Below, piece after piece: positions 19,129 through 28,300 of a stretch of 64,000 nucleotides of DNA. The position numbers and the translations under genes were made by a program. Numbering within the stretch: position 1 is the stretch's first letter; every line of letters starts with the position of its first letter. Below the pieces are notes generated by a model. The model was given only the letters and a program-made list of their open reading frames with translations. It ran no database searches and had not been told where the DNA came from. Source of the DNA: Desulfomicrobium orale DSM 12838 (GTDB lineage Bacteria > Desulfobacterota > Desulfovibrionia > Desulfovibrionales > Desulfomicrobiaceae); NCBI RefSeq assembly GCF_001553625.1, contig NZ_CP014230.1:124001-188000 (forward strand), written 5' to 3'.

Positions 19129-20547
19129 TCACTTCTTTTTCATGGCCCGGGCCAGAGCCTCGCCCAGGGAGCCGAATCCATCGCCGCTTCCGGGCTTGTA
19201 TTCCTTCCAGTCGGCGACATCCTCTTTCTTGCCCGTGCCCAGACTGATTTTGCGTTCGCGCGCGTTCACGCTCTCGATGCTGACCACCACGGTGTCGCCC
19301 GGCCCGAGCTTGTCGTACTTCACGTCGTTCTCGGCCCTGGCCATGACGGACTGGGGCAGAAGGCCGGTCACGCCCGGCTCCAGATTGATGAAAAGCCCGA
19401 ACTGCTGCCGCTTCTCCACCGTACCCTGCACCGTCTGCCCGACCCGGTATTTCTCGGGCACGGCCAGCCACGGATCGCCCTCGGCGTCGCGCATGCTAAG
19501 TGAAATACGCTGCTTGTCCGCGTCCACCTGCTTGATCACGGCCGCCACCATGTCCCCGGCCTGCACCATGTCGCCGGGCTTGTGCACGCGTCTGGCGTAG
19601 CTCATCTCGCTGACGTGGACCAGTCCCTCGATGCCCGGCGCGATTTCCACGAACGCGCCGAAATCCATGAGTTTAACTACCTTGCCCGTGACCTTGTCAC
19701 CTTCCTTGAAACGGTCGGCGGCGGTTTTCCAGGGATCGTCCTGAGCCTGCCGGATGGACAGGGAGATGCGGGTTTCGCCGGGCTTCTTGCCTTCCGCCGC
19801 GCCCAGATACTTTACCCGCACCCGGTCGCCGACGCTCAGGACCTCGTCGGGGCTCTGGATTCTGCTCCAGGAAATCTCGGAAACATGCACCAGACCGTCC
19901 AGGCCGGGCGCCAGTTCCACGAATGCGCCGAAAGCGGCCAGACGGGTGACTTCGCCTTCGACGATGTCGCCGTCCTTGATTCCCTCGAAAAATCTGGCCC
20001 GGGCCTGAAGCTGTTCCTCTTCCAGAAGAACGCGGCGGGAAACCACGATATTGCGCCCGCCCTCGGTCAGTTTGGTGATGCGGAACTGCAGGGTCTGCCC
20101 CACGTAGTCCTCAGGATTCTCCACATAGCGGGCGTCGATCTGGGACACGGGACAGAAGGCGCGGTGCTTCAGGATTTCCACGTGGAACCCGCCCTTTATC
20201 TGCTCCCGGACCTTGCCTTCCACGGGCACGCCGTTGGCATGGGCTTCTTCCAGCATGGACAGGCCGCCGATGCCGGCCAGCGCTCTGGACAGACGGATGC
20301 TGTCGTCGGCCAGGCCCACCACATAGAGCTCCAGGCGGTCGCCCTCGGTCACGGTCAGCCCGCCGGATTCGTCCTGCAGTTCTTCCCGATCCACAATGCC
20401 GTCCACGGAGGCTCCGCAATCGACGAACACGGATTTCTGTCCGATGGAAATGACCGTCCCCGACACCTTGTCTCCGGCCTGAAGAGCAGTTTTACGTTGG
20501 GAGTCGGATTCGTAGGACGCGAACAGCTCGGCAAAATCTTCACTCAT
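19129..20547 (-). CDS. rpsA: Ribosomal protein S1-like RNA-binding protein
   Basis: This is a 472-residue protein with five recognisable S1 (OB-fold) repeats. The clearest are IVEGEVTRLAAFGAFVELAP and VTGKVVKLMDFGAFVEIAP, each followed by G(L/I)(D/E)GLVHVSE(I/M)S. The first repeats are more diverged, and the fifth starts VGQTVQGTVEKRQQFGLFINLEPG. It is shorter than the six-repeat enterobacterial S1, as is usual in this group. It binds mRNA at the 30S subunit and promotes initiation. A cyclophilin gene lies 14 bases upstream on the same strand. Confidence 0.9.
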   Translation of the reverse strand: MSEDFAELFASYESDSQRKTALQAGDKVSGTVISIGQKSVFVDCGASVDGIVDREELQDESGGLTVTEGDRLELYVVGLADDSIRLSRALAGIGGLSMLEEAHANGVPVEGKVREQIKGGFHVEILKHRAFCPVSQIDARYVENPEDYVGQTLQFRITKLTEGGRNIVVSRRVLLEEEQLQARARFFEGIKDGDIVEGEVTRLAAFGAFVELAPGLDGLVHVSEISWSRIQSPDEVLSVGDRVRVKYLGAAEGKKPGETRISLSIRQAQDDPWKTAADRFKEGDKVTGKVVKLMDFGAFVEIAPGIEGLVHVSEMSYARRVHKPGDMVQAGDMVAAVIKQVDADKQRISLSMRDAEGDPWLAVPEKYRVGQTVQGTVEKRQQFGLFINLEPGVTGLLPQSVMARAENDVKYDKLGPGDTVVVSIESVNARERKISLGTGKKEDVADWKEYKPGSGDGFGSLGEALARAMKKK

Positions 20548-20561
20548 GCTACAACCTTGCG

Positions 20562-21062
20562 TTATTCAAAGCGGGTAATGGAGTTGATGGAAATCTGGTC
20601 GACGGGAGCGTGTTCGTGGTCGCCCTGGGGTCTCACCCGGGCCTTTTCTATTTTCTTGACCACGTCCAGCCCGTCGATGACCTGACCGAAAACACAGTAG
20701 CCGAATTCTTCCTCGCTCTGGTAATCCAGATCGGGATTGTCCACGGTATTGATGAAAAACTGGGCCGAGGCGCTGTGCGGGTCGGCCGTGCGGGCCATGG
20801 CCACTGTGCCTTCCAGGTTTTTCAGGCCGTTGGCCGCCTCATTCATGATGGGCGCCTTGACCGGCTTTTCGCGCATCATGTTGTCCAGCCCGCCGCCCTG
20901 AATCATGAAATCCCTGATGACCCGGTGAAACAGCGTGCCCACATAAAAGTCCTCGTCCACATAGCCCAGAAAGTTGGCCACGGTCTGCGGCGCCTTGTCG
21001 GCGAACAGTTCCACCAGGAATTCTCCTTTGGTCGTGTCCACCAGGACAACCGGATTGCTCAT
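20562..21062 (-). CDS. Cyclophilin-type peptidyl-prolyl cis-trans isomerase
   Basis: This is a 166-residue protein without a signal peptide, so it is cytoplasmic. Cyclophilin signatures are LFHRVIRDFMIQGGG (catalytic Arg and Phe), GTVAMARTADPHSASAQFFINT and FGQVIDGLDVVKKIE. It catalyses proline isomerisation during protein folding. It precedes the S1 gene on the same strand with a 14-base gap, so the two are probably co-transcribed. Confidence 0.93.
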   Translation of the reverse strand: MSNPVVLVDTTKGEFLVELFADKAPQTVANFLGYVDEDFYVGTLFHRVIRDFMIQGGGLDNMMREKPVKAPIMNEAANGLKNLEGTVAMARTADPHSASAQFFINTVDNPDLDYQSEEEFGYCVFGQVIDGLDVVKKIEKARVRPQGDHEHAPVDQISINSITRFE

Positions 21063-21153
21063 GTCTGCCTCCGTCGGAAAGATTCAAAGCGGACGAAAAG
21101 TATACGCCTCGCCGCCATTTGGCAATTTTTTTGCCGTATGGCCTCCCGGCCCG

Positions 21154-22119
21154 TCACATGTTCCGCGGCCCGGAAACGGGCTCGTCATCTCCGCCGCAGG
21201 CCCATCCGCCGTCACACAGGCCACCCGTCTCGCCACCGTCAAAGGAAGCGCCGTCTTCCCTCGGTTCCACGTGAATGGTGATCTGCAGCCCCGGCCAGGC
21301 CTTACGCAACTCCTCCTCGATCTCGCAGCACAGATCGTGGGACCGGCGCACCGTCATGTTTCCGGGCACGAGCAGATGAAAATCCACGAACCGCACCGAC
21401 CCGGCCATGCGCGTGCGCAGGGCGTGAAAGCCGCTTTCCCCGCCCCCCACCCGGCGGATGACGGCGGCCATGCGTTCGATGTCTTCGGCGGGCAGGCCAG
21501 CGTCCATGAGCCCGGACGCCGAGCGCCAGACCAGAGCCGCTCCGGTGCGGATGATGAGCATGGCCATGAGGCAGCCGATGACAGGATCAAGAATCTGCCA
21601 GGACGGCGGCGCGAAAAGCATGACGAACAGCGCCCCGACCAGGCCGGCAGAAGTCCAGACATCCGTCAGCAGATGCCGGGCGTCGGCCTCCAGTGCGATG
21701 CTCCCGCACGCCCTGGCCGCACCGAGCATGATCCGGGCCGTGATCAGATTGACCAGAGCGGCCGCCACGGCCACCGCAATGCCCGCACCCAGAGACTCGA
21801 GGGGCTGCGGATCGAAAAACCGCTGTACGGAAGCGTAGGCGATGCCCAGCGCGGCAAGACAGATCAGGACGCCTTCGACTCCGCTGGAAAAATACTCGAC
21901 CTTTCCGTGACCGTAGGCATGCCCTCTGTCGGCCGGACGCCGGGCCTGGATGATGGCCAGCAGAGCGATGAACCCCGCCGCCAGATTGACCACGGACTCC
22001 ACGGCGTCGGAAAAAAGGCTGACGGAATCCGTCAGAAGGAAGGCTCCGAACTTGAGAGCCATGGTCAGAATCGAAGCCCCGATGGACAGCCAGGCGTATC
22101 TGCGGATACCGGCGGACAT
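21154..22119 (-). CDS. Cation diffusion facilitator (CDF) transporter
   Basis: This is a 321-residue protein from ATG 22119, which starts one base after the stop of the upstream gene. There are six transmembrane segments in the first 200 residues. The metal-site motif in helix 2 is LFSDAVESVVN, and the histidine-rich RGHAYGHGKVEYFSSGVEG follows, as in CDF exporters. The C-terminal cytoplasmic domain carries FHALRTRMAGSVRFVDFHLLVPG. Such proteins export Zn, Fe, Mn, Co or related divalent ions in exchange for protons. Metal specificity cannot be read safely. The extreme C-terminus is rich in Gly and acidic residues. Confidence 0.92.
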   Translation of the reverse strand: MSAGIRRYAWLSIGASILTMALKFGAFLLTDSVSLFSDAVESVVNLAAGFIALLAIIQARRPADRGHAYGHGKVEYFSSGVEGVLICLAALGIAYASVQRFFDPQPLESLGAGIAVAVAAALVNLITARIMLGAARACGSIALEADARHLLTDVWTSAGLVGALFVMLFAPPSWQILDPVIGCLMAMLIIRTGAALVWRSASGLMDAGLPAEDIERMAAVIRRVGGGESGFHALRTRMAGSVRFVDFHLLVPGNMTVRRSHDLCCEIEEELRKAWPGLQITIHVEPREDGASFDGGETGGLCDGGWACGGDDEPVSGPRNM

Positions 22120-22120
22120 T

Positions 22121-22699
22121 TCAGTAGTTCCAGACATCGAAGAAATTGAACCCCAGAAGCACGCGCACGTCGCGGCGGGCGCGGAAAAAGGCCGTACCGC
22201 GCACGGGACAGAAAAAGAACATGCCGTTGTCGAGAATCCAGAAATCGTCCTCCCGGTCGTGGACAATGGCGAAAGAATGCCTGCGCCCGGAGAATTCCAC
22301 GGAAACGACACCCAGGGCGCTGTCGGGAAACCCCGCGTCGCGCAGCCGATGCATGATGGCGATGGCCTGATCGAGGCTGATGCCCCGGCCCCGGTCCAGA
22401 GTCACGGAGGAAGGCCGCCACAGGTCGCCCAGTTCGTGCCGGATCTCCAGCAGCGTGCGCCGGTGGATGCGGCGCATCAGGGCCGGATTGATCTTGCCGG
22501 CGGCGCTTCTAGACGGCTGGTCGCCCTCGAAGGTCATGGACTCCATCTGCGTCTTCTGCCAGGTGCGGACATCGTCATAAAGCGGGCTGTCTTTCACCCG
22601 GTCATTTTTCGGCAGCGGCAGCTTTCCGGGCAGAAGGGCATACCCCGCCCGGCGCAGGACGGACAAGGTGCAGCCCAGCCAATAGGTCCAGACATTCAT
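22121..22699 (-). CDS. Hypothetical protein with degenerate transglutaminase-like appearance
   Basis: This is a 192-residue protein; GGAG lies 7 bases before the start at 22699. The C-terminal half resembles bacterial transglutaminase-like cysteine proteinases (BTLCP). ISLDQAIAIMHRLRDAGFP is followed by VEFSGRRHSFAIVHDREDDFWILDN, with His and Asp where the catalytic pair would be. The cysteine expected in the preceding helix (usually GDCEDYA-like) is absent, so the protein may be non-enzymatic, or the resemblance may be coincidental. No signal peptide is clear. It is translationally linked to the CDF transporter. Confidence 0.6.
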   Translation of the reverse strand: MNVWTYWLGCTLSVLRRAGYALLPGKLPLPKNDRVKDSPLYDDVRTWQKTQMESMTFEGDQPSRSAAGKINPALMRRIHRRTLLEIRHELGDLWRPSSVTLDRGRGISLDQAIAIMHRLRDAGFPDSALGVVSVEFSGRRHSFAIVHDREDDFWILDNGMFFFCPVRGTAFFRARRDVRVLLGFNFFDVWNY

Positions 22700-22896
22700 G
22701 CGCGAACTCCTTCGTGATCATAAAATCCGCTTTATTCAGGATCGCTTTCCCGTTTGTCAATTTCGCCTGGCCACCGCGCGTTGACTTCCGGTTTCGCCTC
22801 AAATAGGGGCTACGCATCCAGTCTCAGGCCCCGCGTACCGCCCCCATCAGGCATCGCCAGCTCGTTTCTCAACTTCGCATTTCTAAGGAAAGCAGT

Positions 22897-23481
22897 ATGG
22901 CCCCAGGCCCGACCAAGAAGGATCTCCTGCTCAAATCCGCCAAGGTGCTTTTCAGCGAGCACGGCTACTCCGAAACCACCTTCAAGAAAATATCCGAGCG
23001 GGCCGGTGTGGCCCTGGGACTGCTCACTCATCACTTCGGGAGCAAGGAAAAATTGTTTCTGGCCGCGGGGCTGGACGTGGTGCGCGAACTCGTCGACTGC
23101 CTCCGGGACAATCTGCGTGATGACCACAGCGGACTCGAAGGTGTGCGTATTTTCGCGTCCACCTACTTTGACTTCGCAAGAGATCCCGACCGGGCTTTCA
23201 TGGTTCTGGTGCGCTGCTCGCCCTTCAGCGATCTGAAAACCACGGAAGACAAGGAAGTCATGTTCCGGAATTTCTCCGAGCTGTATGACATCCTTACGGG
23301 CAGCATCCGGCGGGGCGTGGCGGATGGCAGCATCCGGCCCTGCGATCCGCAGAAGATGTCCGTGGTCGTGTTCTGCAATCTGGTCGGAGCCATCAGGCAC
23401 GGTCTGCTCACCCCCTACGGAGATGAAACCCTGTTCGGTGATGTCGTCGATTTCATCGTGGCAGGTCTGCGGAACGATTGA
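22897..23481 (+). CDS. TetR-family transcriptional regulator
   Basis: This is a 194-residue protein with AAGGAAA before ATG 22897. The N-terminal helix-turn-helix is typical: KDLLLKSAKVLFSEHGYSETTFKKISERAGVALGLLTHHFGSKEKLF (residues about 7-53). The C-terminal ligand domain is helical. No obvious target operon follows, and the next gene, an M23 peptidase, is 311 bases away. It may control a distant efflux or lipid gene. The 22700-22896 gap between it and the divergent gene probably contains both promoters. Confidence 0.9.
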   Translation: MAPGPTKKDLLLKSAKVLFSEHGYSETTFKKISERAGVALGLLTHHFGSKEKLFLAAGLDVVRELVDCLRDNLRDDHSGLEGVRIFASTYFDFARDPDRAFMVLVRCSPFSDLKTTEDKEVMFRNFSELYDILTGSIRRGVADGSIRPCDPQKMSVVVFCNLVGAIRHGLLTPYGDETLFGDVVDFIVAGLRND

Positions 23482-23792
23482 GCATTTTCGCGGCGGCTCG
23501 ACGGTTCGGCAATACGGCCCGCCGCCCGGATATCACAGGAATTTTCTCAGGGAACATTGTTTTGAATGCGCCAGAAAATGCTTGTGAAATGCTTCCTGGG
23601 CGGTTATCCGAAGTCATACAGTTTTTTGGGACTTGAAATGCCGATATCCGGTTTCGCCGTACTGGACGTCGAAAAGCATTGATGCTCACAAACCGGCCCC
23701 GCTTTGAAATACGGTTACAGGCTACGCACAGAGCGCCCGGAGTCCATACCCGGAAATCCGACGCGCCAACCTTCAACGCAGCTCAAGGACCC
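23482..23792. other. Intergenic region upstream of M23 peptidase gene
   Basis: About 310 bases. The frame of the peptidase is open from 23679, but the residues before Met at 23793 do not look like a signal peptide or family sequence. A long-loop GC-rich inverted repeat (GCGGCGG near 23492, CCGCCGC near 23520) could weakly terminate the TetR transcript. No clear promoter was picked out. Confidence 0.35.
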
Positions 23793-25184
23793 ATGTCAAA
23801 AAACAAGTACACCATCTGCCGGGACTCGTTTCAGGTCTATTACAAAAGAAAATCCACGACTCCGCGTTTTTTCCTCTCCCTTCTCGCCTGCCTCGGCATC
23901 GCAGCGGGGATTGCGGTCTGCTTCCATCTCATTCCCCCCGAAGACGCCCAGCCCAGCGTGGACAAAAATTTCCGGGAGATCTCCCATTCTCCAGAGACGT
24001 CCGACTCAAAAGAGATTCCGTGTGCGGAGCATGAGGAAGAGTTACCCTTGGCCGAGGCGCCGCGCGAGCCCGGGCTCATCCGGATGACCAACACCATCCA
24101 GCAGGGCGACACGCCGTCCTCCCTGCTGGCAGGCCATCTTGGTCTCGCGGAAATCTACTCGCTGTGCGACGCGAGCAAAAAAGTCTATTCTCTTGGGAAG
24201 CTGAAAGCCGGACAGCCCTGGACCATGATTTATTCCAACGACGCCTTGGTGGGCCTGGAATATGAAATCGATGCCGACGAGCGTCTGGTGGTTTCCATGA
24301 CCGAGGAGGGATACGAGTTCCGGCGGGAACCCATTCCCTATGACACGGAAACCGTCACCGTAACAGGCACCATCACCAGCAGCCTGTTCGGGGCCGTGGC
24401 CGAAGCAGGTGAATCGGACGATCTGGCCATCCGCTTGGCCAATGTATTCGCTTATGACGTGGATTTTGTGCGCGCCCTGCGCACGGGCGACAGCTTTCGG
24501 GTGGTCGTGGAGAAAAAATTCCGCGAGGGCAAATTCTCCGGCTACAGCAACCTGCTTGCAGCCAGCTTCACCAACCAGGGCCAGACCTACTACGCGTACC
24601 GCTACACGAAAAAAAACGGCGATTCCGCATACTATGACCAGACGGGGCGGCCGCTGCGCAAGGCTTTTCTCAAATCTCCCCTGCCCTTCACCCGGATTTC
24701 CTCCGGTTACTCCATGAGCCGCATGCATCCCATTCTGGGCTACAGACGCCCGCATCAGGGCATTGATTACGCTGCGCCCACGGGCACGCCCATCAGTACC
24801 GTGGCCGACGGCACCATTTCCGATGTCGGCTCCAACAAGTCTCAGGGCAAATATGTCAAGGTCAAGCACAGCAACGGCTACGAGACCATCTACAACCACA
24901 TGAGCAAATACGCCAAGGCGAGCAGGAAGGGCTCCAAGGTCAAACAGGGCCAAGTCATCGGATATGTAGGCAGCACCGGATACGCCACAGGGCCTCATCT
25001 GGACTTCCGGATGAAACAAAACGGCCAGTTCATCAATCCACTGAAGCTCAAAATGCTGCCGGCGGATCCTATCGCGGCCAAGGAAATGCCCGCTTTCAAA
25101 GCCGTCATTGCCGCTTACAAATCCCAACTGGAAGAACCCATCCGTTCCGCCTCTCTGGATAAAGAACTTCTCCCCTCCCGTTGA
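23793..25184 (+). CDS. Membrane-anchored M23 metallopeptidase (peptidoglycan endopeptidase)
   Basis: This is a 463-residue protein. ATG 23793 follows AAGGA. One N-terminal transmembrane segment (FFLSLLACLGIAAGIAVCFHL) anchors it. A LysM/OapA-like region follows (IQQGDTPSSLLAGHLGLAEIYSL), then a beta-rich domain, then the LytM/M23 domain. Metal and catalytic residues are His321 and Asp325 (HQGID), His369 (YNHMSKY) and His402 in GPHLDF. The usual HxH is HxD here, with Asp404 replacing the third zinc ligand. This variant is seen in some deltaproteobacterial M23 proteins. Likely role: cutting cross-links during cell growth or separation. A hairpin follows the stop. Confidence 0.88.
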   Translation: MSKNKYTICRDSFQVYYKRKSTTPRFFLSLLACLGIAAGIAVCFHLIPPEDAQPSVDKNFREISHSPETSDSKEIPCAEHEEELPLAEAPREPGLIRMTNTIQQGDTPSSLLAGHLGLAEIYSLCDASKKVYSLGKLKAGQPWTMIYSNDALVGLEYEIDADERLVVSMTEEGYEFRREPIPYDTETVTVTGTITSSLFGAVAEAGESDDLAIRLANVFAYDVDFVRALRTGDSFRVVVEKKFREGKFSGYSNLLAASFTNQGQTYYAYRYTKKNGDSAYYDQTGRPLRKAFLKSPLPFTRISSGYSMSRMHPILGYRRPHQGIDYAAPTGTPISTVADGTISDVGSNKSQGKYVKVKHSNGYETIYNHMSKYAKASRKGSKVKQGQVIGYVGSTGYATGPHLDFRMKQNGQFINPLKLKMLPADPIAAKEMPAFKAVIAAYKSQLEEPIRSASLDKELLPSR

Positions 25185-25192
25185 TTCAAAAA

Positions 25193-25223
25193 GGCTGTGC
25201 TCCCCTTATTGGGGAGAACAGCC
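25193..25223. terminator. Hairpin after the M23 peptidase gene
   Basis: The stem GGCTGT-g-CTCCCC / GGGGAG-a-ACAGCC (25193-25205, 25211-25223) has a TTATT loop, 9 bases after the stop. Downstream there is only a weak T content, while the opposite strand has a run of T. It is probably a transcript end. Confidence 0.6.
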
Positions 25224-25367
25224 CGTTCTCCGCCCGGATCAATCCTACCGCATTTCAGCCTGACGCAGTGCCGCTCAAATACCCCGCACGAGCTCTAACC
25301 TGTTGCCTTTACTTGCTAATCGACATACTGGTTGCCGAACTTTCTTGCCAAACGCCGGACAATCTCC

Positions 25368-28300
25368 ATGAACTCAGCCCCGCTCCCGACAGATTCACAG
25401 CAGCCTATGGATATTCAGCAGCTTCGCCAGAAGTTGGAAGAACAGGAGCATATCCACCATGCCACACTGGCGGTTCTTGACGCCATCCACACCGCTGACA
25501 GTGTGTCCGGGCTGTGTCAGGCTATCCGCACCGTTCTTGGCCGGTTCATGACCATTTCCAGCTTTGTCATCGCACTCCGCAACAAGGACTCCGATAAAAT
25601 AAACATTATCTACCGGGCAGAAGAGACACCAGACTCCTCACCGGACTATGAGGCGCTGGCAGTGGAGGTCATGCGGAAGAAACAGGCTCTGCATCTCCCT
25701 GACGGCAAAGAAGCAGATGGCGCAGACGGCCATGACATCCATTCCCAAAGCTGGTTCGGAGTTCCGCTTATACTTGACGAAGAAGCCGTCGGAGTCCTGA
25801 CCGTACAGTTCTCAGGCCATCCCTCGGGTCTCCCGCCACAGAGCCGGAGTCTGCTGGAAGCCCTCGCGCCACGAATAGCTTCGGCCATCACCCGGAAAGC
25901 CGCACTGGAAACCCTTCGTCACACGGAGGAGCAGTTCCATAGTCTGGTAGCCAATATTCCAAGCATTGTTTTCAGCACTTCGACCTCGGGCCTGATTGAA
26001 TTCATAAGTCCCGCTCTGGAACGCCTCACCGGCCACAAGGCGGACCGCTTCCGGGGACGGCCCTGGCATTGCGATGTGGACGCCGGGGCATACCCGCACC
26101 TGGCCGCATGGCTTCCGCCCGCAACCGGCAATGCCGAGAGGGAAAAAACTCTGGGCGGACTGATCCACCCCGAAGACCGGGCGCGGGTACTCGGCACTCT
26201 GGACGCGGCTCTGGCCGGCACGGGCACATATGCAGTGGACTACAGAATTCTTCCGCCCGGCGGCCGCACACACTTCGTTCAGGAAACAGGCCGTGTGGTC
26301 GGCCAGCCCGGCCGCGTACGAGTCGAAGGCCTGATTCACGACACGCACGCGCAGCGTTCCGCCCAGGAAATCAATCAGGTTCTTTTTGAAATATCGAGCG
26401 CCGTCAACACCACATCGAGTCTGGAAAAACTGTATGAGGAAATTCATAAATCCCTGCACCGTGTGATCGACGCCACCAATTTCTATATCGCTCTCCATGA
26501 CAGACAGCGAGATCTCATCAAATTCCCCTACAGATGCGATGTAGACGCCATAGACTTCGTTCCCCAGGCCTCCACATCCAAAGGCTATACAGCCCAGGTC
26601 ATTTTCAGCGGAAAGCCCGTACTGGTGGATCAGGAACAGATCGAGGAACTGCACCGCCGTTTCAATGCCGACAAGCGCCTGGGCACACCATCCAAGTCCT
26701 GGGTCGGCGTTCCACTGAAGAGCAACAATCAAGTCATCGGGGCCATGGTCTGCCAGAGCTACACAGACCCCAAACGATACACCACCCAGGACATTCTCGT
26801 CCTGACAAGCATTTCCGACCAGGTGGCCATCGCCATAGAGCGGGGCAGATCCTACGAGGCGCTGCGGCAAAGCGAGGAGCAACTCCGGGCCCTGTCCCTG
26901 CAGACACAGCAGTTCGGCCTGGCCGCGGCGGCGCTGCTGGATAAAAACGACCTCCAGGATATTCTGCACAGCTTCTGCACGGCCATCGTGGAACATTCCG
27001 GCTACACCCGCAGCAATATCACCCTGCTGAGAAAAGAGCCGCCTTACTGTGAATCCGTGAATGTCGGAGGGCTGGATCCTGCCGCAGAGCTGGACATGAT
27101 GACACCGGAATCCGCCATGTCCGGCTTTCTGAAACTGTTCGCGTCGGGTATCAAGCTGGGCCGTTCATCCTATTATATCCCCTGCCCCAAACATGGACAT
27201 TCCGATTGCCGTGCCTGGCCGGGCGAAGGCCAGGCCGGAGACCAGATGTGGTGCACGGGGGACAATATCTATGTGCGTATGAACGATTCCCTCGGCAATC
27301 TGCTGGGTGTGATCTGTGTCGACTCCGCCAAGTCCGGGATCCAGCCCTGCCCGGAGACCATCCGGCCGCTGGAGGTTTTCTCCGCCCTCATTTCCCAGAT
27401 CATCATCCATAAGCGCCTTCTGGACGACCTGGAAACAGCCCGGACGGAAGCGGAGAAGGCGACCAGGGCAAAAAGCCAGTTTCTGGCCAACATGAGCCAC
27501 GAAATCCGCACTCCGCTGAATGCCATACTGGGTCTGACCGACCTGGTACTGGATTCAAGACTGTCTCGCTCCCAGGCCTCTTCGCTGCTCAAAATCCAGA
27601 ATGCGGGCAAATCTCTTCTGGGCATTCTGAACAACGTGCTCGATTTTTCCAAAATAGAAGCCGGAATGCTGCATCTGGAGCATGCGACCGTTTCCCTGCC
27701 GGAGGTCATGCGGGAACTGTTCGAGCTGCTCATGCCCCAGGCCGAAGCCAAACAGATCGAAATCATTTTCCATCCGGACCCATCCGTTCCCCACGATCTG
27801 CACACAGATCCTCTCCGGCTGCGCCAGATCCTGATGAATCTTCTGAATAACGCCATCAAATTCACGGAAAAAGGACACATCGTCGTATTTCTGGATACTC
27901 AGGAAGAACAAGACGGCTCCATCAGCGTCCGCTTCCAGATCGAAGACACCGGCATCGGCGTGCCCGAGGCAGCCATGGCCGACCTTTTCGAATCCTTTGC
28001 CCAGGCCGACGGCTCCACTACCCGCCGCTATGGGGGGACAGGTCTGGGGCTTGCCATCACCAGACAGCTCGTTCAGCTGATGGGCGGGAATATCTGGGTG
28101 CGCAGCAGGCCCGGTCAGGGCAGTACCTTCGGCTTTTCTCTCCCGGGACAGCTAAAGGGGCGACTTGAGTCCCCCGAAGAGATACAGTGCATTCTGGTCG
28201 TGGACGACAACAAGGCGACCCTCAGAGCCCTGGAATCCATGCTTGCCGACCACGAAGTGGATACAGCCTTTTCAGAGAAAACGGCCCTGCGCCTGATCCG

